In this document: positions 40,703 through 50,445 of the stretch, one piece after another
How positions within the stretch are numbered: the first letter of the stretch is position 1
Layout of the letters: each line of letters opens with the position of its first letter
Source of the DNA: Azoarcus olearius
GTDB taxonomy: Bacteria > Pseudomonadota > Gammaproteobacteria > Burkholderiales > Rhodocyclaceae
Assembly (NCBI RefSeq): GCF_001682385.1
Contig: NZ_CP016210.1
Coordinates: 434,001 to 498,000, forward strand
Direction of reading: 5' to 3'
Length of the DNA stretch: 64,000 bases
The notes under the pieces: generated by a model
What the model was told of the DNA's origin: nothing
What the model saw: the letters and a program-made list of their open reading frames with translations, nothing else
Databases searched by the model: none
Made by a program: the position numbers and the translations under genes

Positions 40703-41440
40703 TCAGTGTCCTCCGCTGCCGCCGGTGATGAGGCCAGGCACCCGCGTGCGCTTCTCGATGAAGCCCAGCAGGCGGTTCATCGCGAACGCCAGCACGAAGT
40801 AGGTGAGCGTGACCACGATGGTGATTTCCAGCACTTGCGAGGTCTTCTCGATGATCTGCTTGTACTGGAAGTAAAGCTCGAGGATGCCCACCGCGTAGGT
40901 CACCGCCGAGTTCTTGAAGATGTTCATCGCCTCCGAGGTCAGCGCCGGCAGCACGATGCGGTAGGCCATCGGCAGGCGCACGTAGCGGTAGGTCTGCCAC
41001 TCGGTAAAGCCCAGCGCCAGCCCGGCGAAGCGCTGGCCGCGTGCCAGTGCGTTGATGCCGGACTTCACCTGCTCGGCGATCCGCGCCGCGGTGTAGAGGC
41101 CCAGCCCGATCACCGCGGTGACGAAGTAGGGCAGGTCCTGCTTCATCCACAGCCCGATGGATTCCGGCACCAGCTCGGGCACCACGAAGAACCACATGAA
41201 GAGCTGCACGATCAGCGGCACGTTGCGGAAGATGTCGACATAGGTGTCGCCGATCGCCACCAGCAGCTTGCTGGGCGTGGTGCGCATCACGCCCAGCACC
41301 GAGCCCACCAGCAGCGCGATCGCCAGCGCGGACAGCGAGACCGCGGTGGTCCAGCCCATGCCGGAGATCACCCAGTCGATGTATTTGAGACCGTCATCGG
41401 TCTCCTGAAAGAAAAAGGCCCAATCCCAGTGGTAGTTCAT
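40703..41440 (-). CDS. gltJ: Glutamate/aspartate ABC transporter permease GltJ
   Basis: A 245-residue permease with about five membrane segments and the EAA loop GINALARGQRFAGLALGF. The N-terminal MNYHWDWAFFF is characteristic of GltJ. It forms the membrane channel with GltK. It is separated from gltI by 296 bases that hold a copy of the dispersed repeat, an unusual gap for two consecutive genes of one transporter. Confidence 0.95.
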   Translation of the reverse strand: MNYHWDWAFFFQETDDGLKYIDWVISGMGWTTAVSLSALAIALLVGSVLGVMRTTPSKLLVAIGDTYVDIFRNVPLIVQLFMWFFVVPELVPESIGLWMKQDLPYFVTAVIGLGLYTAARIAEQVKSGINALARGQRFAGLALGFTEWQTYRYVRLPMAYRIVLPALTSEAMNIFKNSAVTYAVGILELYFQYKQIIEKTSQVLEITIVVTLTYFVLAFAMNRLLGFIEKRTRVPGLITGGSGGH

Positions 41441-41523
41441 GGGAAATCCCCGTGTTGGTGTTTTGTGTGGTCGTCCGGCTGGCCGTCAGGCGCACGATGG
41501 AGCGCGAAAAGGAAGGTGTCGTG

Positions 41524-41693
41524 CCCCCTCCCCTTCAAGGGGGTGAGGACGGGGTTTCGGCGAGCACTGCTCGCCGCCGGCCGAACGACGGTGCCAGCCG
41601 GCACCGGCTCCTGGGCTGGGGTGGGGATGGGGTGAAGCGCCGCGCTGAGCCCAACCCCATCCCCCTCCTAGCCTCCCCCTTGAAGGGGCAGGA
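41524..41693 (+). repeat. Dispersed structured repeat, copy A (gltI-gltJ gap)
   Basis: A 170-base element bounded by hairpins: a CCCCTTCAAGGGG palindrome at the left end (about 41527-41540) and CCCCCTTGAAGGGG at the right end (about 41674-41688). Inside are a stem around 41559-41577 (CGGCGAGC/GCTCGCCG), a second around 41586-41603 (CGGTGCC/GGCACCG), and facing GGGGATGGGGT and ACCCCATCCCC runs. Copy B at 60215-60381 is the reverse complement with roughly 85 percent identity by eye. It fills nearly the whole 296-base gltI-gltJ gap (41441-41736), in which I see no gene. Confidence 0.8.
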
Positions 41694-41736
41694 ACAGGAA
41701 CTGCCCCTCCTGACCGCTCGTCCTGGCTTCGCCCCC

Positions 41737-42636
41737 TTACTCCACGCCCTTGTCGGTCGGATTGGTCAGCGCGGCCTTGGTGGCGGCGCTCATCGGGAAG
41801 TTCAGGTTCACGTTGCGCGGCGGGTTCGGCTGCGTGAACCACTTGGTGTACATCTTCTCGGCCTCGCCCGACTTCATCAGCCCGGTCAGCGCCTTGTCGA
41901 CCACCGCCTTGAACTCGGTGTCGTCCTTGCGCAGCATCACGCCGTAGGGCTCGTCGCGCAGCGAGGGGCCGACGATCTCGTAGGCGGCAGGGTTCTTGGA
42001 GCTGGCGATCAGGCCGGCGAGCAGGATGTCGTCCATCACGAAGGCGGCGGCGCGACCGCTCTCGACCATCAGGAAGGAATCGGCATGGTCCTTGCCGTAG
42101 ATGTTGCGCACGTCGATCGACTTGCCCTTTTCGTTCTGCTTGATCAGCGCGTCCGAGGTGGTGCCGGTGGTGGTGGCGACCGGTTTGCCGTTGAGGTCGC
42201 CGATATCCTTGATGCCGGAATCCTTGCGCACCGCCATGCGCACGCTGGTGACGAAGTAGTTCACCGAGAAGCCCACCTGCTGCTGGCGCTGGACGCTGTT
42301 GGTGGTGGAGCCGCATTCGATGTCGATGGTGCCGTTCTGCATCAGCGGGATGCGGTTCTGCGAGGTCACCGCCTGGTACTTCACCTCCAGCTTGGGCAGC
42401 TTCAGCTCGTCCTTCACCGCTTCGACCACCTTCGCACACAGGTCCATCGCGTAGCCCACCGGCTTCTGGTCCGCGTCCAGGTAGGAGAAGGGCACCGAGG
42501 ATTCGCGGTGGCCGACCGTGATCGTGCCGCTGTCCTTGATCTTCTTCAGCGTGCCGGTCGGTTCGGCGGCATGGGCGGGCGCGGCGAGGCCGGCAGCGGC
42601 GAAGCAGAGGGCGAGGACGGAAAGGGAGGTGCGCAT
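41737..42636 (-). CDS. gltI: Glutamate/aspartate ABC transporter substrate-binding protein GltI
   Basis: A 299-residue periplasmic binding protein with a signal peptide ending AHA near residue 23. The segment VGHRESSVPFSYLDADQKPVGYAMDLC (here marked by its GHRESSVPFSY core) and ECGSTTNSVQRQQQVGFS identify the GltI subgroup that binds glutamate and aspartate. It is the first gene of the gltIJKL-ansB-aspA-asparaginase run, and its upstream region holds a sigma-54 promoter with activator palindromes. Confidence 0.94.
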   Translation of the reverse strand: MRTSLSVLALCFAAAGLAAPAHAAEPTGTLKKIKDSGTITVGHRESSVPFSYLDADQKPVGYAMDLCAKVVEAVKDELKLPKLEVKYQAVTSQNRIPLMQNGTIDIECGSTTNSVQRQQQVGFSVNYFVTSVRMAVRKDSGIKDIGDLNGKPVATTTGTTSDALIKQNEKGKSIDVRNIYGKDHADSFLMVESGRAAAFVMDDILLAGLIASSKNPAAYEIVGPSLRDEPYGVMLRKDDTEFKAVVDKALTGLMKSGEAEKMYTKWFTQPNPPRNVNLNFPMSAATKAALTNPTDKGVE

Positions 42637-42698
42637 GACCAGTCTCCAGACGAGGTAGGAAAGATGGACGCCGCCGGCGTCCGATGCGGTCCACCAGT

Positions 42699-42713
42699 GC
42701 AGGGACCGTGCCA
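42699..42713 (-). promoter_or_regulatory. Sigma-54 promoter of gltI
   Basis: On the minus strand TGGCAC (42713-42708) is followed after 5 bases by CTGC (42702-42699). This gives a perfect -24 element with the following G, and a -12 element with one change from TTGC; GG and GC are exactly ten bases apart. Transcription would start near 42687, about 50 bases before the gltI ATG. The match is strong enough to place the acidic amino acid genes under RpoN. Confidence 0.75.
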
Positions 42714-42777
42714 GCGCGCCCGACGGTGTGATTGCCCGGCGCCGCGCGGGTTCTGCGGCGGCGGCCCGTGCCGGGCG

Positions 42778-42791
42778 TTCGGAAATCCGGT
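42778..42791. promoter_or_regulatory. AauR-type enhancer site 1 upstream of gltI
   Basis: TTCGG-AAAT-CCGGT matches the TTCGG-N4-CCGAA palindrome reported for AauR of Pseudomonas putida at 8 of 10 defined bases. It lies about 91-104 bases upstream of the predicted gltI transcription start, a normal distance for a sigma-54 activator. Confidence 0.55.
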
Positions 42792-42809
42792 CGCAGCGCT
42801 GCGTCGCCG

Positions 42810-42823
42810 TTCGGAAAACCGAA
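42810..42823. promoter_or_regulatory. AauR-type enhancer site 2 upstream of gltI (perfect palindrome)
   Basis: TTCGG-AAAA-CCGAA matches the AauR box at every defined base and extends to an 8-bp inverted repeat (CCGTTCGG/CCGAACGG, 42807-42826). It is 32 bases from site 1, three helical turns, so dimers of an activator could bind on one face of the DNA. The start of the divergent exonuclease gene lies 110 bases to the right. Confidence 0.7.
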
Positions 42824-42932
42824 CGGTGCCCGGTGCGGGAACACCGCCGGCGCCGCGGCGGTCCCTTGTGCAGCGCCGGCGGGGGGAGCCAAGCCCGGCC
42901 GGCGCGCCCCGTCCGTCACGCCGCTGGAGCAC

Positions 42933-43976
42933 ATGGATCTCATCGTCGCCCGCCCCGAAGGCCTGTACTGCCCGCCCGGGGATTTCTACATCGACCCCTG
43001 GCGCCCGGTGGATCGCGCCGTGATCACCCACGGCCATGGCGACCACGCCCGCCCCGGCCACCGTCATTACCTCGCTGCCGCGCCGGGCGAGGGCGTGCTG
43101 CGCGCGCGCCTGGGCGAAATTCCGCTGCAGACGCTCGGTTATGGCGAGGAGGTCCGCCACCACGGCGTCGGCATCCGCTTCCACCCTGCGGGGCACGTGC
43201 TCGGCTCCGCCCAGGTGCGGATCGAATACCGGGGCGAAGTCTGGGTGGCCTCCGGCGACTACAAGCTGGAAGCGGACGGCACCTGCGACGCGTTCGAGCC
43301 GGTGCGCTGCGACACCTTCATCACCGAATCCACCTTCGGCCTGCCGATCTACCGCTGGCCGCCGCAGGCCGAGCTGGGCGCGGCGATCAATGCCTGGTGG
43401 CAGGCCAATGCCGCGGCCGGGCGCGCTTCGGTGCTGTTCTGCTACGCCTTCGGCAAGGCCCAGCGCATCCTGCATCTGCTCGACCCCGCCATCGGCCCCA
43501 TCGTCGTGCACGGCGCGGTGGAGCCGCTCAACGCGGTGTACCGCGCCGCGGGCGTCGCGCTGCCGGCCACGCGCAAGGTCGGCGAGGTGGCGGCGGAGGA
43601 TCTGCGGCGCGCCCTGGTGCTGGCGCCGCCCTCGGCCCAGGGCAGCCCGTGGCTGCGCCGTTTCGGCGACTACGCCGATGCCTTCGCCAGCGGCTGGATG
43701 CGCATTCGCGGCACGCGCCGCCGGCGCGGGGTGGACCGCGGCTTCGTGCTGTCGGACCACGCCGACTGGCCCGGCCTGCTGCGCGCGATCGAGGCCACCG
43801 GCGCACAGCGGGTGTTCGTCACCCACGGCAGCGTCGCGGTGCTGGTGCGCTGGCTGGGCGAGCAGGGGCTGGCGGCGCAGGCCTTTGCCACCGAATACGG
43901 CGAGGAGGACGACGCCGGCCAGGGCGGCGCGGGCGATTCCGCGCGCCCGGACGATGCGGCGGAGCCCCCGCAATGA
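42933..43976 (+). CDS. Ligase-associated DNA damage response exonuclease (MBL/beta-CASP fold)
   Basis: A 347-residue metallo-beta-lactamase-fold nuclease. The metal-binding THGHGDHARPGH motif lies near residues 28-39, with FHPAGHVLGSAQ and a late SDHADWPGLL Asp/His motif, as in the SNM1/CPSF-like branch. It is the first of four co-oriented repair genes; the ligase start overlaps its stop (ATGA). In Pseudomonas putida the equivalent gene group encodes a manganese-dependent nuclease, an Lhr-core helicase, a ligase and an exonuclease. The frame is open upstream to 42732, but MDLIVARPEGLY at 42933 aligns with the family start. Confidence 0.9.
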   Translation: MDLIVARPEGLYCPPGDFYIDPWRPVDRAVITHGHGDHARPGHRHYLAAAPGEGVLRARLGEIPLQTLGYGEEVRHHGVGIRFHPAGHVLGSAQVRIEYRGEVWVASGDYKLEADGTCDAFEPVRCDTFITESTFGLPIYRWPPQAELGAAINAWWQANAAAGRASVLFCYAFGKAQRILHLLDPAIGPIVVHGAVEPLNAVYRAAGVALPATRKVGEVAAEDLRRALVLAPPSAQGSPWLRRFGDYADAFASGWMRIRGTRRRRGVDRGFVLSDHADWPGLLRAIEATGAQRVFVTHGSVAVLVRWLGEQGLAAQAFATEYGEEDDAGQGGAGDSARPDDAAEPPQ

Positions 43977-45616
43977 AGGCCTTTGCCGCCCTCTACGCCG
44001 AACTCGACGCCACCACTTCCAGCAATGCCAAGCTCGCCGCGATGGTGGCCTACTTCCGCGCCGCGCCGGCGGCGGATGCGGCGTGGGCGGCCTACTTCCT
44101 CGCCGGCGGCAAACCGCGCCAGCTGGTGCCGGTGCGCCAGCTGCGGGAATTCGCGATGCGCATCGCCGGCGTGCCCGAATGGCTGTTCGAGGAGAGCTAC
44201 CAGGCGGTGGGCGACCTCGCCGAGACGCTGGCGCTGCTGCTGCCCGAAGGCGTGGCGGGCGACGATGCGCCGCTGGCCGAATGGGTGGAGGCGCGCCTGC
44301 TGCCGCTGCGCGGGCTGCCGCCCGACGTGCTGCAGCCGCGGCTGGAGATGCTGTTCGGCGCGCTGTCGACGCTGCAGCGCTTCGTCTGCGCCAAGCTCAT
44401 CACCGGCAGCTTCCGCGTCGGCGTGTCGCGCCTGCTCGTCACCCGCGCGCTGGGCGAGGCCGGCGGGGTCGATACCCGGCGCGTCGCCGAACGCCTGATC
44501 GGCTACACCGACATCGGCGCGCGCCCCGACGCCGCCAGCTACCGCGCGCTGCTCGCGCCGCCCGCGCCGGCCGAGGGCGCGCGCGACGACGGCCTGCCCT
44601 ATCCCTTCTTCCTCGCCCATCCGCTGCAGGCGCCGGTGGAGGCGCTGGAGGACCGCCTCGGGCCGCCGGAAAACTGGCTGATCGAATGGAAATGGGACGG
44701 CATCCGCGCCCAGCTGGTGCGCCGCGGCGGCCGCAGCTGGCTGTGGTCGCGTGGCGAGGACCTCGTCACCGAACGCTTTCCGGAGCTGGCCGCGCTCGGC
44801 GCCGAGCTGCCCGAAGGCACCGTGATCGACGGCGAAATCCTGGTGTGGAAGGCGGGGCGGGTGCAACCCTTCGCCGCGCTGCAGAAGCGGCTCGGGCGCA
44901 AGACCGTGGGCACCCGCCTGCTCGCCGAGGCGCCGGTGGTGCTGTGCGCCTACGACCTGCTCGAGTGGCAGGGCGAAGACTTGCGCGCGCAGCCGCAACA
45001 CGCCCGCCGCGCCGCGCTGGAACGGCTGGCGCAGCATCACCCCCAGCGCGCGCTGCAGCTGTCGCCGCTGCTGCACGGGGAGGACTGGGCGGCGCTCGCG
45101 CGCCTGCGCGAGGAGGCCCGCGAGCGCGGCGTCGAAGGCATGATGCTGAAGGGCCGCGACGCGCCCTATGGCGTGGGCCGCAGCAAGGAAGGCGGCGTGT
45201 GGTGGAAATGGAAGATCGACCCCTACAGCATCGACGCGGTGCTGATCTATGCCCAGCGCGGCCACGGCCGCCGCGCCAGCCTCTACACCGACTACACCTT
45301 CGCGGTGTGGGACGCCCCGCCCGACGCGCCGCAGCGGCGGCTGGTGCCGTTCGCGAAGGCGTATTCCGGCCTGACCGATGCGGAGATCCGGCAGGTGGAT
45401 GCGATCGTGCGCAAGACCACGCAGGACAAGTTCGGCCCGGTGCGCAGCGTGACGCCGGAGCAGGTGTTCGAACTCGGCTTCGAAGGCATCGCCCGCAGCG
45501 CCCGCCACAAGAGCGGCATCGCGGTGCGCTTTCCGCGCATCCTGCGCTGGCGGCACGACAAGCCGGCGGCCGAGGCCGACACCCTGCAGACGCTGGCGGA
45601 GCTGCTGCCGCCGTGA
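43973..45616 (+). CDS. ATP-dependent DNA ligase of the ligase-associated repair cassette
   Basis: A 547-residue ATP-dependent ligase. An N-terminal DNA-binding domain (about residues 1-200) precedes the adenylation domain with the nucleotidyl acceptor Lys K240 in [10 protein letters not shown], then [13 protein letters not shown] (motif III region), DGEILVW, and [12 protein letters not shown] and WWKWKIDP (motifs IV-V). The OB domain follows. It seals DNA nicks with ATP and is separate from the NAD-dependent LigA of replication. It is coupled to the exonuclease gene and followed by the helicase gene after 52 bases. Confidence 0.93.
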   Translation: MKAFAALYAELDATTSSNAKLAAMVAYFRAAPAADAAWAAYFLAGGKPRQLVPVRQLREFAMRIAGVPEWLFEESYQAVGDLAETLALLLPEGVAGDDAPLAEWVEARLLPLRGLPPDVLQPRLEMLFGALSTLQRFVCAKLITGSFRVGVSRLLVTRALGEAGGVDTRRVAERLIGYTDIGARPDAASYRALLAPPAPAEGARDDGLPYPFFLAHPLQAPVEALEDRLGPPENWLIEWKWDGIRAQLVRRGGRSWLWSRGEDLVTERFPELAALGAELPEGTVIDGEILVWKAGRVQPFAALQKRLGRKTVGTRLLAEAPVVLCAYDLLEWQGEDLRAQPQHARRAALERLAQHHPQRALQLSPLLHGEDWAALARLREEARERGVEGMMLKGRDAPYGVGRSKEGGVWWKWKIDPYSIDAVLIYAQRGHGRRASLYTDYTFAVWDAPPDAPQRRLVPFAKAYSGLTDAEIRQVDAIVRKTTQDKFGPVRSVTPEQVFELGFEGIARSARHKSGIAVRFPRILRWRHDKPAAEADTLQTLAELLPP

Positions 45617-45668
45617 GCACTGCCCGTCCTGTGCCGCTGTCGGCAAACCGCCACGCGAGGGCGGGCCG

Positions 45669-48431
45669 GTGAGTCCGCCGCGCAAGCCGCCGTCGCGCCG
45701 GGCCACACCCCGGCCGCCGGGCAGCCTGCCGCGCCTCGCGCCCCGGCGCGGAGCGGCCGCGGCCGCGCGAGCGCGCGCCGCCGCGATCGAGGCCGTGGAT
45801 GCCGCGCGCGCCGCGGCCGCGGGCGCCGGTGTCGCCGAACCGACGGTCGAGTGTGCGCCGCTGCCCGGCTGCGAACCGGGTTCGTCGCTGCCGATGGCGG
45901 CGCGCATCGAGCGCTGGTACGCCGCGCGCGGCTGGGCACCGTTCGACTTTCAGCGCGCGCTGGCGACGGCCGTGGCGGCCGGTGAAAGCGGGCTGCTGCA
46001 TGCCACTACCGGCGCCGGCAAGACCTACGCCGCCTGGTTCGCGGCGCTCGCACGCTGGGCGGCGGCGGGCGCCCCATCGGCGTCCGGGACTCGCGGCGGG
46101 CCGCCGGCGCCGCCGCTCACGCTGCTGTGGCTGACGCCGATGCGCGCGCTTGCCGCGGACACCGGGCGCGCGCTGCAGGCGCCGCTGGCCGAACTCGGCT
46201 GCGACTGGCGCGTGGGCGTGCGCAGCGGCGACACCGCGGCCAGCGAGCGCGCCGCGCAGGACCGCCGCCTGCCGACCGCGCTCGTCACCACGCCGGAAAG
46301 CCTGTCGCTGCTGCTGTCGCGCGCCGAGGCGGCGCAGACCCTGGGCGCGGTCGCGATGGTGGTGGTGGACGAGTGGCACGAGCTGCTCGGCAACAAGCGC
46401 GGCGTGCAGGTCCAGCTCGCGATCGCGCGGCTGCGGCGCTGGAACCCGGCGTTGGTGGTGTGGGGGCTGTCGGCCACGCTCGGCAATCTCGACCACGCCC
46501 GCGCGGCGCTGCTCGGCCCCGCGCATGCCGCGCAGGGCCGCCTGCTGCGCGGCGAGGTGCCCAAGCAGCTGCAGATCGACACCCTGCTGCCGAGCGCGCC
46601 GGCGCGCTTTCCGTGGGCCGGCCACCTGGGCATGCAGATGCTGCCGCAGGTGGTGGCGGAGATCGACGCCAGCGCCACCGCGCTGGTGTTCGTCAACACG
46701 CGTTCGCAGGCGGAGCTGTGGTACCAGGCCCTGCTCGACGCCCGTCCCGACTGGGCCGGCCTGCTCGCGCTGCACCACGGTTCGCTCGATGCGGACAGCC
46801 GCGCGTGGGTGGAGGCGGGGCTGAAGGCGGGCACGCTGAAGGCAGTGGTGTGCACCTCCAGCCTCGATCTCGGGGTCGATTTCCTGCCGGTGGAACGGGT
46901 GCTGCAGATCGGTTCGCCCAAGGGCGTGGCGCGTCTGCTGCAGCGCGCCGGGCGCTCCGGTCACGCGCCCGGGCGGCCCTCGCGGGTGACGCTGGTGCCC
47001 ACCCACAGCCTGGAACTGGTCGAGGCCGCCGCCGCGCGCGCGGCCGCCGAGGCCGGCCATGTCGAGGCGCGCCGTTCGCCCGAACAGCCGATGGACGTGC
47101 TGGTGCAGCACCTGGTGACGGTGGCGCTCGGCGGCGGCTTCCGCCCGGACGCGCTGCTTGCCGAGGTGCGTGGCTGCCACGCCTACCGCGCGCTCGACGA
47201 GGCCGCGTGGCAGTGGGCGCTGGATTTCGTCGGGCGCGGCGGCGCAGCGCTGGTGGCCTATCCCGACTACCGGCGCGTGGCGCCGGACGAGGGCGGCGTG
47301 TGGCGGGTGCCGGACGCGCGGCTGGCGCGCCGCCACCGCATGGGCATCGGCACCATCGTCAGTGACGCCGGCATCAGCGTGCGCTACTGGGGCGGCCGTG
47401 GCGCGGCCGGCGGGCGGCTGGGCACGGTGGAGGAGAGCTTCGTCGCGCGCCTGCGCCCGGGCGACTGCTTCCTGTTCGCCGGCCGCCTGCTCGAACTGGT
47501 GCGCGTGCACGAGATGACCGCCTGGGTGCGCCGCGCGAGCGGCGCGCGCCCGGCGGTGCCGCGCTGGAACGGCGGCCGCATGCCGCTCTCGTCCGAACTG
47601 GCGGCGGCCGTGGTGGCGGCGCTCGACGATGCCGCCGAAGGCCGCTTCGACGCGCCCGAACTCGAACGCGCGCGGCCGCTGCTGGAGCTGCAGGCGCGCT
47701 GGTCGGCGCTGCCGCGGCGCGGTGCCCTGCTCGCCGAAACGCTGAAGACGCGCGAAGGCCACCACCTGTTCCTGTACCCGTTCGCCGGGCGCGCCGTCCA
47801 TCTCGGCCTCGCCAGCCTGTTCGCGTGGCGGCTGGCGCGCACGCGGCCGCTGAGTTTCTCGATCGCGGTGAATGACTACGGCCTGACGCTGCTGTGCGCC
47901 GAGGACCCGGACTGGGATGCCGCGCTCGGCGCGGGCCTGTTCGAGGCCGGCGACCTGCTCGGCGACGTGCTCGCCAGCCTCAATGCCGGCGAACTCGCAC
48001 GCCGCCGCTTCCGCGAGATTGCGCGGGTGTCGGGGCTGGTGTTTACCGGCTACCCGGGCGAGGCGCGCAGCACCCGCCAGCTGCAGGCCTCCGCCGGCCT
48101 GTTCTACGAGGTGTTCCGCAACCACGACCCCGCCAATCTGCTGCTGGACCAGGCCGAGCAGGAGGTGCTGCGGCAGGAGCTGGAACTCGGCCGGCTCGAG
48201 GCGGCGCTGGCGGCGATGCGGGCCGCGCGCCTGCTGCGGGCGCCGCTGCGGCGCCCCAGCCCGTTCGCGTTTCCGCTGCTGGTCGAGCGCATGCGCGAAA
48301 AGCTCTCCACCGAAAAGCTGGCCGACCGCATCCGCCGCATGCTCGACGAACTGGAGCGCGCGGCCGACGCGCCGGCCGTTTCGCGTGCGGTGCGCGGGCG
48401 TGCGGCGCCGTCGGCGGCGCGGGAGGGCTGA
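45669..48431 (+). CDS. Ligase-associated DNA damage response helicase (Lhr-core DEXH box)
   Basis: A 920-residue superfamily 2 helicase started at GTG 45669. Walker A TTGAGKT has K118, the DEXH box is [10 protein letters not shown], motif III is GLSATLG, and motif VI is [12 protein letters not shown]; a winged-helix and Lhr-core C-terminal region follows. About 75 residues before [14 protein letters not shown] are basic and Ala/Pro-rich and may be a poorly conserved extension or an overextended start. Lhr-core translocates 3' to 5' on single-stranded DNA and unwinds RNA:DNA hybrids. It sits between the ligase and PdeM genes. Confidence 0.92.
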   Translation: MSPPRKPPSRRATPRPPGSLPRLAPRRGAAAAARARAAAIEAVDAARAAAAGAGVAEPTVECAPLPGCEPGSSLPMAARIERWYAARGWAPFDFQRALATAVAAGESGLLHATTGAGKTYAAWFAALARWAAAGAPSASGTRGGPPAPPLTLLWLTPMRALAADTGRALQAPLAELGCDWRVGVRSGDTAASERAAQDRRLPTALVTTPESLSLLLSRAEAAQTLGAVAMVVVDEWHELLGNKRGVQVQLAIARLRRWNPALVVWGLSATLGNLDHARAALLGPAHAAQGRLLRGEVPKQLQIDTLLPSAPARFPWAGHLGMQMLPQVVAEIDASATALVFVNTRSQAELWYQALLDARPDWAGLLALHHGSLDADSRAWVEAGLKAGTLKAVVCTSSLDLGVDFLPVERVLQIGSPKGVARLLQRAGRSGHAPGRPSRVTLVPTHSLELVEAAAARAAAEAGHVEARRSPEQPMDVLVQHLVTVALGGGFRPDALLAEVRGCHAYRALDEAAWQWALDFVGRGGAALVAYPDYRRVAPDEGGVWRVPDARLARRHRMGIGTIVSDAGISVRYWGGRGAAGGRLGTVEESFVARLRPGDCFLFAGRLLELVRVHEMTAWVRRASGARPAVPRWNGGRMPLSSELAAAVVAALDDAAEGRFDAPELERARPLLELQARWSALPRRGALLAETLKTREGHHLFLYPFAGRAVHLGLASLFAWRLARTRPLSFSIAVNDYGLTLLCAEDPDWDAALGAGLFEAGDLLGDVLASLNAGELARRRFREIARVSGLVFTGYPGEARSTRQLQASAGLFYEVFRNHDPANLLLDQAEQEVLRQELELGRLEAALAAMRAARLLRAPLRRPSPFAFPLLVERMREKLSTEKLADRIRRMLDELERAADAPAVSRAVRGRAAPSAAREG

Positions 48432-48433
48432 CC

Positions 48434-49102
48434 GTGCCGGCCCACGTCGACCTCGAGCGCGCCGGCCTGTGCCTGCGCCTGCTGCCGGAGCGCGCGGTGT
48501 GGTGGGCGGACGAGGCCACGCTGTTCATCGCCGACCCGCATTTCGGCAAGGCCGCCGCCTATCGCGCGCTCGGCCAGCCGGTGCCGCGCGGTACCACCGG
48601 CGAAACGCTGGCGCGGCTCGATCGCCTGCTGGCGCAGTGGCCGGCGCGGCGGCTGGTGGTGCTGGGCGACTTCCTGCATGCGCCCGAAGCCCATGCGCCG
48701 GCCACCCTGGCGGCGATGCAGCGCTGGCGCGAGCGCCACCCGCGGCTCGACTGCGTGCTGGTGCGCGGCAACCACGACGACCGCGCGGGCGACCCGCCGC
48801 CGGCGCTGGGGATCGCGGTGGTCGACGAGCCGCTGGCGCTGGGGCCGCTGAGGCTGTGGCACGCGCCCCCGCCGCCGGAGCGGGTGCCGCCCGGCTGCTT
48901 CGCGCTCGGCGGCCACCTGCACCCGGCCTACGTGCTGCGCACCCGCCACGAACGCCTGCGGCTGCCGTGCTACCTGTTCGGCCCCGCGGTGGGGGTGCTG
49001 CCGGCTTTCGGCGCATTCACGGGCAGTGCGGAGGTGTGGCCCGGGCCGCTCGACACCGTGTGCGTGGTCGGCGACGGCGAGGTGTTCCGCGTCACCGGCT
49101 AG
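48434..49102 (+). CDS. pdeM: Ligase-associated DNA damage response endonuclease PdeM
   Basis: A 222-residue metallophosphoesterase started at GTG 48434, 2 bases after the helicase stop. The metal-binding motifs are all present: ADPHFGK (D and H), GDFLHA, GNHDD and GGHLHPA. Characterised PdeM proteins are manganese-dependent DNA nucleases. It is the last gene of the repair cassette and converges on the regulator gene at 49111. Confidence 0.92.
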   Translation: MPAHVDLERAGLCLRLLPERAVWWADEATLFIADPHFGKAAAYRALGQPVPRGTTGETLARLDRLLAQWPARRLVVLGDFLHAPEAHAPATLAAMQRWRERHPRLDCVLVRGNHDDRAGDPPPALGIAVVDEPLALGPLRLWHAPPPPERVPPGCFALGGHLHPAYVLRTRHERLRLPCYLFGPAVGVLPAFGAFTGSAEVWPGPLDTVCVVGDGEVFRVTG

Positions 49103-49110
49103 CGCGGCCC

Positions 49111-50445
49111 TCAGGCGTCGCGCGCGCCCAGGCCGTACTTGCGGATCTTGTCGTGCAGCGTGGTCTTGGCCACGTGCAGCGCCTCGGCGGCGCGGCTGAG
49201 GTTGCCCGCCTGGCGGCGCAGTTCGGCGTCGATCAGGCTGCGTTCGAAGTGCTCCACCTGCTCCGCCAGCGACAACGCGGCCACGCTGCCGGCGGTGCCG
49301 AGCACCGCGTTGGCGACGCCCAGCACCAGGCAGTCGGCGACGTTACGCAGTTCACGCACGTTGCCCGGCCAGCCGTGTGCCATCAGCCGGCTCATGTGCT
49401 CCGGGCTCACCGCCGGCAGCGGGCGTTCGAAGCGCTGCGCGGCCTGCAGCAGGAAGTGCTCGAGCAGCAGCGGGATGTCCTCGCGCCGTTCGCGCAGCGG
49501 CGGCAGTTCGATGGTGACGACGTTGAGCCGGTAGTAGAGGTCGGCGCGGAATTTTCCCTGGTTGGCGAGTTCGAGCAGGTCGTCCTTGGTGGCGGCGACG
49601 ACGCGGGTATCGACCGGCAGCAACTGGTTGGAGCCGAGGCGTTCGATCACGCGCTCCTGCAGCACCCGCAGCAGCTTGATCTGCACGCCCATCGGCATGC
49701 TCTCCAGTTCGTCGAGGAACAGGGTGCCGCCGCTGGCGTGCTCGATCTTGCCGACGCGGCGCTTCTGCGCGCCGGTGAAGGCGCCGGCCTCGTGGCCGAA
49801 GAGTTCGCTGTCGAGCAGGTTGTCGGGCAGGCCGCCGCAGTTGAGCGCGACGAAGTTGGCCTTGCGGCGCGGGCCGCGGTCGTGCAGGCAGCGCGCCACC
49901 AGTTCCTTGCCGGTGCCGGTCTCGCCGTGGATCAGTACGTCCACCGTCTGCCCGGCGACGTCCAGGATCAGCCGGCGCAGCCGCTCCATCTGCGGCGAAC
50001 GGCCGATCAGCGCGGCGTCCAGCCCGTCGCGCTGCTCCAGGCGGCGGCGCAGTTCCACCACTTCCAGCGCAAGGGCGCGCTTGTCGAGCGCGCGCCGCAC
50101 CACTTCGACCAGCAGGTCGGGCGCGAAGGGCTTCTGGATGAAGTCGTAGGCGCCGCTGCGCATCGCCTCCACCGCCAGGGTGACGTCGCCGTGGCCGGTG
50201 ATCATGATCACCGGCAGGTCGGGGTCGAGTTCGCGCGCACGCCGCACCACGGCGAGGCCGTCGGCGCCGGGCAGGCGCATGTCGGTGACGACGATGCCGG
50301 GAAAGCCGGCGCCGAGCTTGGCCAGCCCGGCCTCGGCCGAGCCGACCGCGTCGACCGCGATGCCCGCGAGCTGCAGTGCCTGCTCGCAGCCGAGCCGCAC
50401 GTTGGGGTCGTCTTCGATGACAAGGACGTGGAGTGGGGCGGTCAT
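49111..50445 (-). CDS. aauR: Sigma-54-dependent response regulator, AauR/DctD type
   Basis: A 444-residue NtrC-family activator. The receiver domain has D12-D13 and phospho-acceptor D55; the AAA+ domain has Walker A GETGTGKE, the sigma-54 contact loop GAFTGA, and [11 protein letters not shown]; the C-terminal Fis-type HTH contains [25 protein letters not shown]. Family relatives are DctD (C4-dicarboxylates) and AauR (acidic amino acids). The AauR-like palindromes and sigma-54 promoter upstream of gltI, 6.4 kb away, favour AauR, but the sequence alone does not separate the two. It overlaps the sensor gene by 4 bases. Confidence 0.8.
   Translation of the reverse strand: MTAPLHVLVIEDDPNVRLGCEQALQLAGIAVDAVGSAEAGLAKLGAGFPGIVVTDMRLPGADGLAVVRRARELDPDLPVIMITGHGDVTLAVEAMRSGAYDFIQKPFAPDLLVEVVRRALDKRALALEVVELRRRLEQRDGLDAALIGRSPQMERLRRLILDVAGQTVDVLIHGETGTGKELVARCLHDRGPRRKANFVALNCGGLPDNLLDSELFGHEAGAFTGAQKRRVGKIEHASGGTLFLDELESMPMGVQIKLLRVLQERVIERLGSNQLLPVDTRVVAATKDDLLELANQGKFRADLYYRLNVVTIELPPLRERREDIPLLLEHFLLQAAQRFERPLPAVSPEHMSRLMAHGWPGNVRELRNVADCLVLGVANAVLGTAGSVAALSLAEQVEHFERSLIDAELRRQAGNLSRAAEALHVAKTTLHDKIRKYGLGARDA

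Noticed and set aside
41524-41540. The CCTTCAAGG hairpin as an intrinsic terminator for gltI or the LysE gene
   Set aside because: There is no run of T after the stem on either strand, and the palindrome recurs at both ends of each repeat copy, so it belongs to the repeat structure.
43970-45668. Frameshift between ligase and helicase genes, given overlapping long frames there
   Set aside because: Each of the four repair genes has complete motifs in its own frame, the ligase has a clean stop at 45616, and the other frames are Arg/Ala-rich shadows.
44766-48125. Open frame of about 1100 codons antisense to the DNA ligase and helicase genes
   Set aside because: Same explanation: Arg/Ala/Gly-rich composition, no domain, and fully opposite genes with intact catalytic motifs.
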